The notes under the pieces were generated by a model, which had not been told where the DNA came from, searched no databases, and worked only from the letters and a program-made list of their open reading frames with translations. Position numbers and translations under genes: made by a program. Below, in pieces: positions 25,660 through 37,900 of a DNA stretch of 64,000 nucleotides (position 1 is the first letter of the stretch; each line of letters begins with the position of its first letter). The stretch is taken from contig SSNU01000077.1 of the NCBI GenBank assembly GCA_012064415.1, positions 510,849 to 574,848 on the forward strand. The letters are read 5' to 3'. The DNA comes from Gyrodactylus bullatarudis. Its lineage: Eukaryota; Platyhelminthes; Monogenea; Gyrodactylidea; Gyrodactylidae.

Positions 25660-26169
25660 CTATTCAATTAACACCTCAGCACCGCATTCTGTAAGGATCT
25701 TTTTAATTTTTTCCGCCTCTTCTTTACTGATGTCTTTTAGGATGAATTCTGGAGCAGATTCTACCAACTTCTTTGCCTGTACTAGGTTTAGATCAGGTAT
25801 AACAGATTTTAATTCCTTTATCAAAGGAACTTTTTTACTTGAATCGAACTTGACTAATTTGACACTAAATGAAGACTTGGTAGCTACAGTTTCTTCAGCA
25901 TTGTCGCTTGAACTGGATAAATTTTGAGCTGGAACAGCCATAGGCATTGAGAATTCAGCTGGTTTAATGTTAAGCTTTTTTTGGAGTAATTCATTAAGGT
26001 CAGAAACTTCCAAGAGATTCAGTTCTGCTATGCTGCAAGCAATACTTTCTATTTTTGGGGAAAACAACTTTTCGCCTCCAATTGTTGGTGATTGAATTTC
26101 ACTAAAGAATCTGATAGAGCTTGGCTTGCAAATATATTGTAGGAGAGCATTAGATCGCAAAGCAAACAT
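25660..26169 (-). CDS. MRPL12: Mitochondrial large ribosomal subunit protein bL12m (MRPL12)
   Basis: A single exon of 169 residues from ATG 26169. The N-terminal about 25 residues (MFALRSNALLQYICKPSSIR) are basic and hydrophobic without acids, fitting a mitochondrial presequence. There follows the L12 N-terminal dimerisation part (ACSIAELNLLEVSDLNELLQ), an SS/DN/E hinge, and the L12 C-terminal domain with KVPLIKELKSVIPDLNLVQA, KKLVESAPEFILK and the final GAEVLIE. L12 stalk proteins recruit translational GTPases, and the mitochondrial one also binds mitochondrial RNA polymerase in mammals. A minus-strand AATAAA at 25644-25639 follows the stop by 16 nt. It is convergent with RpS7 and divergent from DDX55. 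Confidence 0.95.
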   Translation of the reverse strand: MFALRSNALLQYICKPSSIRFFSEIQSPTIGGEKLFSPKIESIACSIAELNLLEVSDLNELLQKKLNIKPAEFSMPMAVPAQNLSSSSDNAEETVATKSSFSVKLVKFDSSKKVPLIKELKSVIPDLNLVQAKKLVESAPEFILKDISKEEAEKIKKILTECGAEVLIE

Positions 26170-26245
26170 TTTTGAATTATTGGATTAACTAAAATCCTTG
26201 TCCGATCTTTTAAATGTGTTTTAACCAATAAATTTTATAAAAAAT
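26170..26245. promoter_or_regulatory. 76-bp bidirectional intergenic gap, MRPL12/DDX55
   Basis: Only 76 bp separate the two start codons, which point outward, so both promoters and 5' UTRs must overlap here or extend into the coding sequences. No TATA box or Inr is obvious. The only mildly GC-rich word is CCTTGTCCGATC near 26192-26203. Confidence 0.5.
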
Positions 26246-28962
26246 ATGAGTTGTTGGAGTGATCTTGACTGTGATCTTCTAGTAGAAACTAGAAGATTTT
26301 TGAACGAAAATGGTTTTGATAAACCCACTGTAATCCAAGTACTTTTCTTCAAATTCATCTTTAGAAATTTTCCATTCCATTATTGCTAAAGCATAAGGAT
26401 ATTGCTGCTGAAGCTGTAACTGGTTCGGGGAAGACTTTGGCTTTTTTGATTCCTTCAATAGAGATAACATTAAGAAATTTGAAACCTAATGGAATACAAG
26501 TTTTAATTTTATCTCCAACCAATGAGCTTGCTATTCAGATATATGAAATCCTCACAAAATATGTCTCTTATTTTTCTTCAGTCAAGTAACTTTTTAGTGG
26601 TAATTCTCTATAGTCTTAAAGCACAGCTGATATCAGGAATAAATGATGGAAATAGTCCCCTTACTAAATTTGATAACATTTCCTACTATGTTGAAAATAA
26701 ACCCAAGATAGTTGTCGCCACTCCAGGCCGTTTATCAGATATTTTTAAACTCGAATGGCAGAGCCATAATGATTATGTGGAAAAGAAGCAACCAGTTCTC
26801 ACCAATCCTATCGTGAAAGGTTTAAGAAATCTCGTAAGTATCTAAATACTAATCGGGAAAATCACTAGGATCTCTTGGTTCTTGACGAAGCTGATAGACT
26901 CTTGGATCTAGGCTTTGAAGAACAGTAAGTTTTTCTATAATTGAAAATTTAAGGATAAATTTTATATTTGGCGTTTGTCCAAGGCAGCGTAGAACTGCTC
27001 TCTTCTCGGCAACTCAAACAAATAAAGTCGAAGAATTATTCAAAGCAGGTCTTAGAAATCCTGTTCGTCTAGCAGTAAAAGAATCAAATCAAGCTAAAAA
27101 TTCCCATTTACCTGAATTACTCAAATTAAATTATTCCGTAATTTTCATTCATATCATCATTTCCATAGACAATATCACAAGATAACAAAATAGCATTTTT
27201 AATAAACTTTTTGCGAAAGCATCGTAAATGTAAGATACTCATCTTTCTTGCCACCTGCCACTGTGTTACATTTATGAAAAACTTACTTACTCAGACCATC
27301 GAGAAGAGCTCCAAGGAATTTTCACGAAAATCGTTTTTAACTAAAAACCAAGTAAAATCAATCTTTGCAGTACACGGTAAATTAAAAAGAAAACGTATTG
27401 ACATTTTCAAAAAGTTTCGAGAATCAGAAAAGTAATTTGGTTTTATGCAATTTAATTCTTCCATAGCGGAATCATGCTTTGCACAGATGTGCTTGCCAGA
27501 GGTATTGATATTCCTTCAGTCAACTGGGTTATACAATTCGATCCTCCATCTAATGCGGCGTAAGTAATCTTATTATAAGAGTCTTGTATTCATTCAAAAT
27601 TGCAATTTTTATCATTCCAGATCATTTGTTCATCGTTGTGGGCGTACAGCAAGATTTGGCAAATTGGGCAATGCTCTACTCATGATAACGCCTAGTGAAG
27701 ATTCCTATGTAAACTATCTCAATATCAGCCACAAGATTGACCTTGAAGAAATGGATGAGAATTCCTCTGAGGACCACACTAAGAATGAGACTGAAGATGA
27801 GGACTTTACCTCGGAAGAATGCCGGAAAATGATTCAGCATTTGTGTCAGAGAGATAAGTAAGTTTATTATCAAAACCGTCTTTCAGTCATTTCTATAAAT
27901 AATGTTTGTGTTTTCCATGAAAATACTCAAGCTTTATTTGTTCTTTTGATGGGTGAATTCTAATACTGGGTTACCTTGTGAAAATTGTAGCAATAGTAAT
28001 TTTTGTTCTAATCTGATTTTGTTCTGTTCATTTTCATCAAAGAAAAAATCAAAAATTTTCCTTCCCAGGTTACTTTATGAGCACGGTATCAAAGCTTACG
28101 TGTCCTACGTTCAGTTCTATCACAAGCACGAATTGAATTTGATATTTCAGACAAAGAGTAATGTTTAATAAAAAAATGCGTACATTTTCATATACGTCCG
28201 GGTAACTGGAAATATTGATCAATTTAAATTTAACAGAATAATATTTAGAGAAAAGATTAGCATATGGCCCTTGCGCAAGAATGACACTCAAAATCGTAAA
28301 GCGTTCCATATTTTTTTCTCTCTAAATAACATTCGCTTGTTAAATTTTAATAAATGTCTCAATCATTATTCAAAGATCATCTGATATTGTTCTTTAGATT
28401 TAGATTTTGCCAATTTGGCGAATTGCTTTGGTCTCTTGCGAATGCCAAAAATGCCAGAGCTTCGAGGTGTAGATACAAGTGCATTTATTCCCCCAGATAA
28501 GGAGTTAGCCATAGACCAGTTGACTTATAGGTAACTTTAATCAAAGGTTTTCTTGAGAATTCACCTGGAAAAAATACTTTTTTATTTAGAGACAAGAGTG
28601 TCAAGAACAGCAAACTAAAAGAAGAGTCAAAAGAAAAGAAGCAATTCAAGGTACCGCCTATTGAAGGAATTCAATTTCTAATTTATCAAGTCTTTTCTTT
28701 TCTTCTTTAGGCAAAGTCATCCTGGTCCAAGAATAAGGCCAAGGAAGAACGAAAGAAGGAGAAGCGTGAAAGAATGCGAAGCATGGGCCTCTTGAAGGAG
28801 GAGAAAATCGTACCAATCTATCTTGGCGCTAAGCGCAAGGGTGATTTTAGCCAGCGAGAACTCGATGAGTTGGATGATGACTACAGGGAAATTAAAAGAT
28901 CCAAAGCAATGGGTAAAAAATGTAAACTCTCGCCTCAGTCACTGTCCATTGATGATGAATAA
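26246..28962 (+). CDS. DDX55: DEAD-box RNA helicase DDX55/Spb4, 60S ribosome biogenesis
   Basis: Twelve exons join in phase to 633 residues (human about 600): 26246-26338, 26365-26585, 26614-26833, 26869-26924, 26954-27137, 27169-27431, 27467-27559, 27621-27857, 28069-28157, 28398-28530, 28590-28650, 28711-28962. The family is a nucleolar ATPase acting on pre-60S rRNA. Motifs in order: F-DKPTVIQ (Q motif), AVTGSGKT (I), SPTNELAIQ (Ia), VATPGR (Ib), LDEADRLLD (II), LFSATQT (III), then the second RecA lobe with [10 protein letters not shown] (V) and [12 protein letters not shown] (VI). The C-terminal extension has FVSYVQ-like [13 protein letters not shown] and [12 protein letters not shown], diagnostic of DDX55, and a lysine-rich tail. 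Six of eleven introns are 26-35 nt. An AATAAA overlaps the stop codon (28958-28963). Confidence 0.97.
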
Positions 28963-28963
28963 A
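28958..28963 (+). terminator. Polyadenylation signal overlapping the DDX55 stop codon
   Basis: GATGAATAAAG: the TAA stop (28960-28962) is embedded in AATAAA. The convergent neighbour's stop codon is only 47 bp further on, so a very short 3' UTR would avoid overlap. Confidence 0.5.
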
Positions 28964-29009
28964 GCAATTATTATTGAAATTATTTATTTTAAAATAGTTT
29001 GTCATCTCT

Positions 29010-32000
29010 TCAAATTCTTAGTTTCACTCGAACCTTTTCCACGAGCATTTGGGCCAGATAATTCTCTGGGGTAATAGCAGCCTCATCAAAGAATATGGTC
29101 TCCTTATCTTCATCTTCACAGTCATTTGTCCGGATGAGACTCTCAAGGGTCTCTTTCTAAAGGAATAATTACAAGTGAAATAAATTTCAAAGTCACTAAA
29201 ATACTTTACCCCTCATCAGAGAGACATTTAAAGTTTAGAACATGACTCGCTTTACGACTGTAAATTGAAAGTTTAATCAGTAACTTAATTCACAACCGAA
29301 TGCATTATTAATCTTAGCGAGACTATTTCATTATTTTCATGAAACGCAAAATTTAGCTATGAAAATAAAGAATTATTTACCCAAAAATATTACAAATGCA
29401 TGTACACATTTTGGGTTTTTAGTTGAATGTCTAAAATACTTGATCAAAAATACAAAAATATATTGAATTGATCCAAAAATCTGCCAAACTAATAGTTATA
29501 AAGGTGTCAGAATATTGGAAAAAAATGAAAATGGACATAGATGTGCACCGTAAGGGTTAACACACATAATTATCGAGCTGTTATTTAGTCTGATGATTCA
29601 AATTGTATTGTAATAATAAGTATGCATTGCAACTCGAAATTTTTTTTAAATTTAATGCTCAATTCTACAAAATCAAGTGAAGCCACGTGATTGGTATTCA
29701 ACTTTTTAGTGTAAATGTGAATTCAAAATGAAATTACACATTTCCATTCTCAAATCGATAAATGATAAAAATCTGGTTGCAGAGCATTAACTAAAGTTAT
29801 ATTGCTACTGAGCCTGTTACTTTGAAATTTGATCCTTATAATCAAGAATCAGAGTTAAACTTTTGAATCTGAATGCCAAATATTAATAAAGAGGAGGCAT
29901 AATGAGTTCATTTTCATTGTCTAGAAATTTTTGAATTTTTATTGGTTTAAAATGTAAAGAAAAATTCGCAGATAAGAACTTGTTAATTACTAAATTTTAA
30001 TTGAGTAATTACCATGTTTTTTTCGCGATATATTACGCTCTAATTTCTTTGGACTGGGGTGGCCATCGAGTTTCGGTTCCGACTGTACAAATCTACTGTG
30101 ACAAAGCGGGTCAACAGGTTATAACTTATGACCAAATGAAATCTAACTTTACGGAGATCAAAGAATTCAGACAAGCAAGTGCCATTTCCAGTCACGCTGA
30201 CAGACGTTGTGGGGTGAGACTTTAAACTAACCCCGTCTGTCTCACATTCCCAGACTTTTGACACCAACTTTAGATTTCATATGGACATAGCCCGTTGCCC
30301 AACCTTTCTAGAAGGAGTTTCATGTTTAAAATCAATCTTTACATGTTAAATCTTGATGAGCCAAGATCTTTCAGAACTTAAGAGATTCCTATAGGTAACC
30401 AAAAGTATTAAATTGTTTCATTCTTAAAGGGACTTTACTTCTGAGAAATTATAAAAAGTGTACTCTTGTCATTGAGTATTACTCAATGCATGTCAGAATC
30501 AATATCTGTTCAATCTCATTTGATTTGATTACTACTATTATTTAGTTAAATATTTCACTGAACAATGTGCTCACATCTATTGGCTCTCGAATGATTTTTT
30601 CCACCTGCTCTCTCACATAATTCAGGACATCCTTGGCAATATTGTCTAGATTCTGATTTGTAGCAATGAAATGCTCTAAATTTTATAGAATAAATTTTGA
30701 TCACCAAATGTGTTTAACAAAAAGATGAAAATTAGTAAAAAAATACTCAATTTCTTTCAGCGGAAAATTAGGAATAAAATTTTTTTTTGAATTTCATTAT
30801 GAAATGAGCCATAAGTTGCTGGAATAGAAAAGAATTTCCGAAATATTCAATCTGGCTAAATTAGGCCAGTTTTTGAATTTCAAAAATGTATAATATTTGT
30901 CATCAACATTAGACAAAAGATTAGAATATAACAGAAATTCGTCATCAGAAATCAAACTATCTGAATTTTCAACTACCTCGATGATTCGAAAATTGAAACT
31001 GATTTCAAAATAATTTTATGGCAACTATTTATGTAATAGAAGCATGAAATACATAGACACAGAATTTTACGCTGAATCCAATGGTACTAAAATTAAGTAT
31101 TCATGATATTTAATTTAGCTGGTTTTGCTAGAGCCTTTTTCTGACATGATAGAAAGATGATTTAAACTGGATAAAAATCAGCACTAAATATTAAGACCAT
31201 CTACAAAATTTCATTGCTATATTGTAAAATTTAGGAATCTGATAGATGAAACAATTTTGGAGCTTTGGGAATAATGCTTCATTCTGATTGGTCTAACAGT
31301 ACTCGAATTCTATTGGTCCAAATGTGATGAAATTTGGGGCAGAAATGGTATATACAGTCAACTTCCATTTTCACACAAGTCGTGTCACTTTACAGAGCTT
31401 TTACCTGTATCAAGAAGGGAAATTTTTTTCTCGAAAATGACGAATTTCTCTTAAACTCTATGGCTAAATTTGAGTTCTTTGTTGACCCCAAATTGTGAAA
31501 TTGTATAGCTAATGCTAAACTCAACAATGAAAAAAGATCACAACTGATGAGTTATAATTTCAGATGGACATACTTTCTGTTGATAGGTAGATGACATTCA
31601 TGTAGGACTCTAGTAGGTTCACTGTTTCCTCCTTGTAGACCTTGAGCATTTTCTCATCTGAAGAAAAAGAAATCTTGATTGATCCGTGCATCTTTAACAT
31701 CATTTGTAAAGTATTTCATAAATTGAGTTGTTTACAAAATTTCAAATTGCATAACAAACATTTAAACAATGCATTCTGAGTCTCATCGTAATCATCAGAT
31801 TTTACAGATTATACACAAGAGTTTTAGTTCAAGTTTTAGTCTCAGTCAAAGTGAGTAAAGATTTCAAACGCACATTCAAGTGACTTTTCATTCCGTGGGA
31901 TTCCCTTTAGACTGCGAATCCTGCTATGTTCTGTTGTGAGTTTAATGAGAACTGCCTTGTGATCTGAATGGAACTTCCTCGTCTGGATACTGCGCACAGA

Positions 32001-33413
32001 GTTAAGTGTTCTCTCATCAAAACTTCTATGATCTTAGAGAAAAAGAAATTTAGTCTACATATAAATCCTACCAGTTTCCAGGGTTATACTCCTTCTGTTC
32101 GGCTCCAAATAATAATCACTGATTGCTTTTACTTCTTGAAATTGTGAATGGAAGAGAAACCATTGCGAAAATTTTTGGGAGAGAAAACATACCTTCATAT
32201 TTGTCACCGAGAACATTTTTCACTATGATGCTGCTGCCAAAATCTTCGTATTTTTGAAAGAACCTCTGATAGAACCATTCGCATGTCATTGCCTTGAAAC
32301 CACTTTGAGTGGAAATTATAAAAATATAAATCAAACTTTTTTCTTATGCATAAAATACACATCATTTGGCCGTCATCGCCAGGTGCTTGTGTTGAACAGC
32401 GTTCGCAGACAATACGATTGCAGGTTTTGCAGATTATTCTGCTCCAGGTTAAGAGACCAAATTCCCTTCCACATTGGCTGCAATTATTACTTTCAATCTT
32501 TGTACTACTGCCCAGGACATTGTTGTTAATGACTTCTTCAACTTTGCTATATGTTTGATTGCAAATATGAATTTTGATACTGAACTCATGAGGAAGTTAA
32601 GAGAAAATGAACGAATATTATTGTGATAAACGTTATATTTCTCTTCAGACTTTGTCCCAGTTAGCATATAAAAACTATCACAATACGAATTTTTGTGCAA
32701 TTTCATTGGTAGAGCTGATTGAAGAACTAAAGAGTGGCAAGTGGATCATCCTCTCTTTCTTTAAAAATTTCCTTTCGCTACCTACAGGTTGGCTTACAAT
32801 TCGATTATCAACTACTGTAGAGTTTTCTTTAGTTTCAATTATTGCCTGTACTGAAATTTTTGCTGGGATATTGAAAGTTTGATTACTGGCTACAGTCAAA
32901 TTTTCATTAGAGGAGTGAAGTTTGAAGAGACTCAGCGAAATATAACGTTTTTATTATAATATTCGTTCGTTATATCTACAATATTATCGGTCAAATAAAA
33001 AGTATAACTATTCATCTTTTAAAGCTAATCACACAAATTATTCCTTTAGAATAATATGGTGGATTGGGAAATATTTCACATGATCAACTTGGTGAACGTA
33101 TGACTTTGAATTTGAACTCGTGATTTAGCAAGGAAAAAATAGTCTCATTGTCAAAACAGAATGAAATAAATCTGTCTATCTATGAATCAATCGATATTTC
33201 CCTACTCAAGCTATATTATATACATTTATGGTATTAATGAAAAAGAGAAAATTCTCACCTCAAGCGCTTTCGATCTGCAACGCGAATTTCAAAATCCTTT
33301 GCAATTACTTTGACAATGTGTTCTCGTTCGGCCTCTGTTAAATCGGCCAAATCTATTGCTGGTGTAGTGTGCTTGTCACTAATCTTTCGACTCATTCTTT
33401 CATCGGGTAACAT
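29010..33413 (-). CDS. Melanophilin/MyRIP-type (Slac2) Rab27 effector
   Basis: Eight exons join in phase to about 353 residues: 33413-33259, 32579-32337, 32302-32193, 32134-32072, 32032-31874, 31657-31574, 30675-30575, 29156-29010. Slac2 proteins link Rab27-GTP on vesicles or melanosomes to myosin Va/VIIa. Exon 1 is the Rab-binding helix (LADLTEAEREHIVKVIAKDF, then EIR...KRL). Exon 2 is a FYVE-type zinc finger with eight cysteines (NCSQCG, IICKTC, VCERCS, MMCILC), followed in exon 3 by the helix after the finger, CEWFYQRFFQKYEDFGSS, which matches the EWYYQ-FGS block of melanophilin and MyRIP rather than rabphilin or Slp. The rest is a linker with amphipathic helices (NLDNIAKDVLNYVREQVEKI). 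The C-terminal exon is inferred from a GTGAGC donor. If exon 7 is not spliced there, the protein ends at 30542 (TSLF-like tail, IFN stop). No C2 domains are seen. Confidence 0.85.
29157..30541. other. Putative last intron of the Rab27 effector; AT-rich, with one coding-like island
   Basis: AT-rich and devoid of recognisable exons except 30001-30267, a GC-richer block open on both strands (74 codons plus, 75 codons minus). That block may be a fossil of a mobile element or an unrecognised exon; no family is recognised. Its 3' end runs into an unusually C/T-rich stretch (CCCCGTCTGTCTCACATTCCC). Confidence 0.4.
30745..30960. repeat. Diverged copy of the fold-back repeat family, inside an effector intron
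   Basis: The block with TTCATTATGAAATGAGCC, AAGAATTTCCGAAA and CCAGTTTTTGAATTTC matches, in order and spacing, the arm of the inverted repeat at 49375-49500 (CACTATGAAATGAGCTG, AAATTTCCGAAA, GAGCCGTTTTTTGAATTTC). Similarity is moderate by eye, so this is an old copy compared with the pair at 49-50 kb. It lies in the intron between effector exons 6 and 7. Confidence 0.7.
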
Positions 33414-34904
33414 TCAGCCTTTACTATTTCCAGTGTTGCCGTATTGAGAAGTAAGTTTTCAAAAAGAGATGCAATGAATTGCCTCGATTGTCAATTGATA
33501 ATTGAATTTTAGCTTATATAGGGATAAGGTGCAATTTTTATTTAATGAAAGGAAGCTCTGCCAATAGTCTTAATGTATATGTATAATTAATTAATAATTC
33601 AACTGTGATATTATCATGTATATATTGTATCTAGAGTGTAATAAATTGAGTAAAATGAGTTACATGATATCATTAAATTCCTTATAATATTGATCGAATT
33701 GGCTTACTCACAAAATAAACCAACAGCAAATCATAGAAAGTTTCTACTAACGAAAGTGATTGTCAAGGAAAAGACGTCTCTTCTTTGCTCTTGAGAAAGG
33801 AGTATAATCTTGTTTTCAGTATTGTGAGTTTTTATGTGTTTTTTAAACTTTTTCAAGAAATCATTTCATTTTTAATTGCAAATGGAAGTTAACCAATCCT
33901 ACATTTCCTCTTACTTCCTGTTATGAACTGATACATGTCTTGAAACATTTCTATTTTTAGAAGTCAATTTTTCTATTGATTTTCATTTCGTATTGCCAAT
34001 TTTTCAGGCTGGCCACTCTGAAGGAGTTTATTAAAAAACTAAAGATCATCCAAACTGACTCAAAAGTTATAATGAAGAGAGAGAGAGAGATAAAGACAGA
34101 ACGGCTCGTGTTTGTAGTTTAAGAGAAGAGTAATCTATTATTTTTTATTTGTTTCCAAAGTTTTCATGAAAAGCAAAAGTATTGATGACAAATTAAATGA
34201 GGAGCAAAGTGATAATTTACAATGAATAGAACTGATTGGCATGTAGTATCGAGGAGAATAGTATGTCTTTGTTCCAAATTTATTTTTCAGAATTAGTGCT
34301 ATGGTCCAGAAATCAAGTTTCTATTGTTTTTTTTTTCAAATTTCTTATGTATATATTTTAGAGAGTGCATTGGTCATTTTTAAAGAAAAGAATTATGATG
34401 AAAATACATCTGAGGCTGTTATACAAAGGGTTGATTATAATTATTACAATATATTTTTACCTGTTTTTATTATTCAAGTTGACATTTTCAATTAATAAGT
34501 AATATAATAATAAAATAGAATCGACATAAATGAATTGAATAAGATCTGGGTATGTAATGTATGGAAAAATTGGAATAAAATATGATAATATCCGTACTGC
34601 TACTCATTTCTCACAGCTTAATGTGAGTATAGGCGGAGGGGGGAGTAGCTGAGGAGAAAATAAATAAATTGCATAAATACAGAATATATGTAGGTATAGT
34701 ATGATGAGTTTGATTTGGTTATGGAAAGAAACTGCATTGCATATGGTTTCTGGCATGTTAAGAGGAGAGGAAAGATAAAGATAGTGAGATGAAACACATA
34801 AAAATATAAATCTTGTTTTTTTTCAATGTACAAATGTATACAACAACTAATAGGGGAGTAACATGACGATTTCTCTAGGAACTGAGGATATCTTTCAAAA
34901 TATC
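33414..34904. other. Intergenic, AT-rich; GA microsatellite
   Basis: Lies between the 5' end of the Rab27 effector and the 3' end of FNIP, both on the minus strand. No supportable exon. A (GA)n microsatellite is at about 34077-34093. The short frames here are low in complexity and lack splice context. The effector's promoter and 5' UTR should be in 33414-33900. Confidence 0.6.
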
Positions 34905-37900
34905 CTATCGGTTATGATCGTAGAGTGTAATGTAATCATTCAAAGTCGACGAGGTTACAGTGAATGGACTTCGCCGATTATTCAGGGTATTGGGTATCTT
35001 TGAAGCCATCTGCTGGAGGGTTATTGTGGAAGATTTGCTGTGAACCAACTTTGAGCTAGAATGTATGAAATCTTCTGGAGAGCTATCTTTTTCGAAAGAT
35101 TCCTCATCAAACTCTTCTCGAACGTTTCCATGTAAAAGGTTTTGTTGTGAATTCGAATAGCAGATTCGATAGAGAAATGGCAAATCGTCAATGTGACAAC
35201 TAAATCAGAAAAATATAATTTTATTTCATGAATTTGAATTTGAAAAGAAAACTGTATTTCTTATGTTTATAAACTTACGAGAGTAGCCTAGCTATCCTTC
35301 TACGGTCATTCCAAATGGAATTCCCTTCGTAATAGAGCATGTTTGCCAGTAAATTTGCCTTTCTTGCAATAACCTGCAAGCGCATTTCCAAAATTCTTAG
35401 CAAAAGTTGACTGCAGATGGGAGTTTTGCTCGATAACATGTACATTTCATTGAGTAAATTGAAAATCAATGGAGCAGATTCCGACAATTGGACATGATTA
35501 GATTTGTTAAGAGAGCCTGTTAAAAGAAGATCAGATAATTTTCTCAGTGAGTCTCAAGTATTAATTAAAGAAAATATACGTTGTATTTTATCAATGACCT
35601 CTTTTGAGAGTCAGCATTCTCTGATTGGTTGTTTAGATGAGACTCATTCACAGAGGCGAATAGTCATGGAGAAAGAGAGTTCAAAGTAGAGAAAAGGAAA
35701 ATGAAAAAACCTCTGATCAGACAAAAAAGCATGGTTCACTTGGATAAGCTCAAATAAGAATTTGCAAATGAAAATCATGCTTAAAGGAAACATACAAAAT
35801 AGACAATAATAATAATAGTACTAATGTGTAGACACTTGAAAAAGAAACTCTTTGTCTATTGTAATAATTATTATGAATAATTATTAGATTAACAAACAGA
35901 TATTTATTAATTGATTGGCTCTATATATCAAAAGATAAATCATGGCTATTGTAAAGAGAGTTTATCTTGGTAAGCCGAATAAAGGTTTTTTCTACAAATC
36001 AATCTGTCTATTTTGAATATGGTAAAATTGTCAATGTTGATTGTCTTGATAGGTATGCTAGCTAGATTTTCTCGAAATTATTATCTGCAACTAAATCCTG
36101 ATTCGTAGCCAATAGATTGTGCAAATTTTAATTTAATTTAAAGGTTTCTATAGTTAACCTTCTGATAGAGAAGCGATGGATAAAGGACAGATCTGAGAGA
36201 TTATATGGCAAAGGTGACGATGTTAAGACTGACCTTGTTGAAATGAGGAAAATAAACTGAACCAGGCCAATTGTGATGAAATTGAACAAGAAAGTTTTAT
36301 ATCAGAAGAAGCAAAATTAACAAAGTATTGAATTGAATCAAATATCCATCATTCCTATTACAGTTATTGTTATTATTATAAATGTTTTATTTTGGCTATA
36401 AATTACTTATATAGAGGTAAAAAATAGAGAATGCACCAATAGAGTATCCCAAAACGTAAAAATGAAATTGAAGACAAGGCAGCGTTTGAACGTTTGATGT
36501 ATGAACTAGGTCTTACGAAGAACCGCAAAGATGATTCCAACACAGAGAAGTTTAAACTTGATCTTTTATCTATTTACAGAAGTTTTGATAGAAAACCTCT
36601 AAGATCTAGTTTACTTACCAAAAAACATTTCGACGCATTAAAAGAACTTAAATCTAATGAAAACGTTTTTCTCACTAAACCTGACAAAGGTAAAGGGATA
36701 GTTTTAATGTATAAGGAAGATTATTATAAGGCAGGGTTAGATTTCCTTTCAGACGAAAGTAAATTCATAAATACGGGTCAGGATAGATCGTCATATTACA
36801 AGGTAATAGAATCTATGGAGCGTAATATGTACAAAATAGCAAAAGGACTATTTGATAAGAAAATCATTTCTGATCAAACTAGAGGTTTTATAGCTAAAAA
36901 ACATACCAGGATGTCTAGGTTGTATTTACATCCAAAGACACATAAAATAGTTGATAATGTAGTTCCAGAGGTGTTTCCAGTAAGGCCGATCTTGGATATG
37001 TCGTCATGTCCACAACATAATTTAGCGAAGTGGTTAATTGATGTATTAAAACCAATACATACATATTATGCTAAATATGTTGTCAAAGATACATTCGCTT
37101 TTGTGGATAGAATTAAGGATTTAAATATTGGTTTAAATGAAATGATTTCATTAGATGTAAGCTCTTTATTTCCTAGTATACCTATTGAGGAGACATTATC
37201 TGTTATTAAATCTTTCATTGATGAACACGAAGGTTTTGAAATGCAAAGTAATGAAATCACTGATCTCATTAGGATCTGTTGTACAAACGTTCCATTATCG
37301 TTTCAAAACAAAGTATTCATCCAGAAAGATGGGATAGCTATGGGTTCACCTCTTAGTCCTCTTTTAGCAGACATCTTTCTAGGTTGGTTAGAATTAAATA
37401 AAATGTCTGAAACAATCAATTCTTACACTGATGTTTACATCAGATATGTTGACGACACTTTTATTTTAATGAAACCTAACGTATCAGTAGATGATTTTTT
37501 CTCCAAGATGAATTCGTTTCATCCGAATATAGTTTTTACTATGGAAAGAGAATCTAATGGTATCTTGAGTTTCTTAGATGTCAAATTGACTAGAAGAGAA
37601 GATGGATCAATTCTGAGAAATATTTATAAGAAGAAGACTGACACCGGGAAGTATCTACATTATGCCAGTTTCAGTCCTATCTCTCATAAAGTTGGCTTAG
37701 TAATTGGTCTAAGTAAGAGGATAAGAAAGATAGCAAGCCCTGAGGAATGGTCTAACGAAATAGAGAACGTGAAGTTAAGTCTGAAGGAAAATGGTTATCC
37801 CGGTAAATTTGTTGACAAATTCATGAATTTATCTATGGATAGAAATGAGCTTGTCGAAACAGATGAATTGGAGAAAACAACTATTTTTATGAAGCTCAAC

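Noticed and set aside
29200..29262. Possible extra minus-strand exon (RKASHVLNFKCLSDE) before the last effector exon
   Set aside because: Its only open frame ends in phase 2, which puts the next exon in a non-coding-like frame. No consistent join exists.
31860..32034. Endonuclease/exonuclease/phosphatase-like SDHKAVLIKLT in an effector exon
   Set aside because: Only a short coincidental resemblance to the SDH motif of LINE endonucleases. The exon joins in phase to the Rab27 effector on both sides.
32678..32899. 73-codon minus-strand frame between the Rab27 effector exons
   Set aside because: It lies in the 679-nt intron between phase-matched exons 1 and 2. Including it breaks the link between the Rab-binding helix and the zinc finger.
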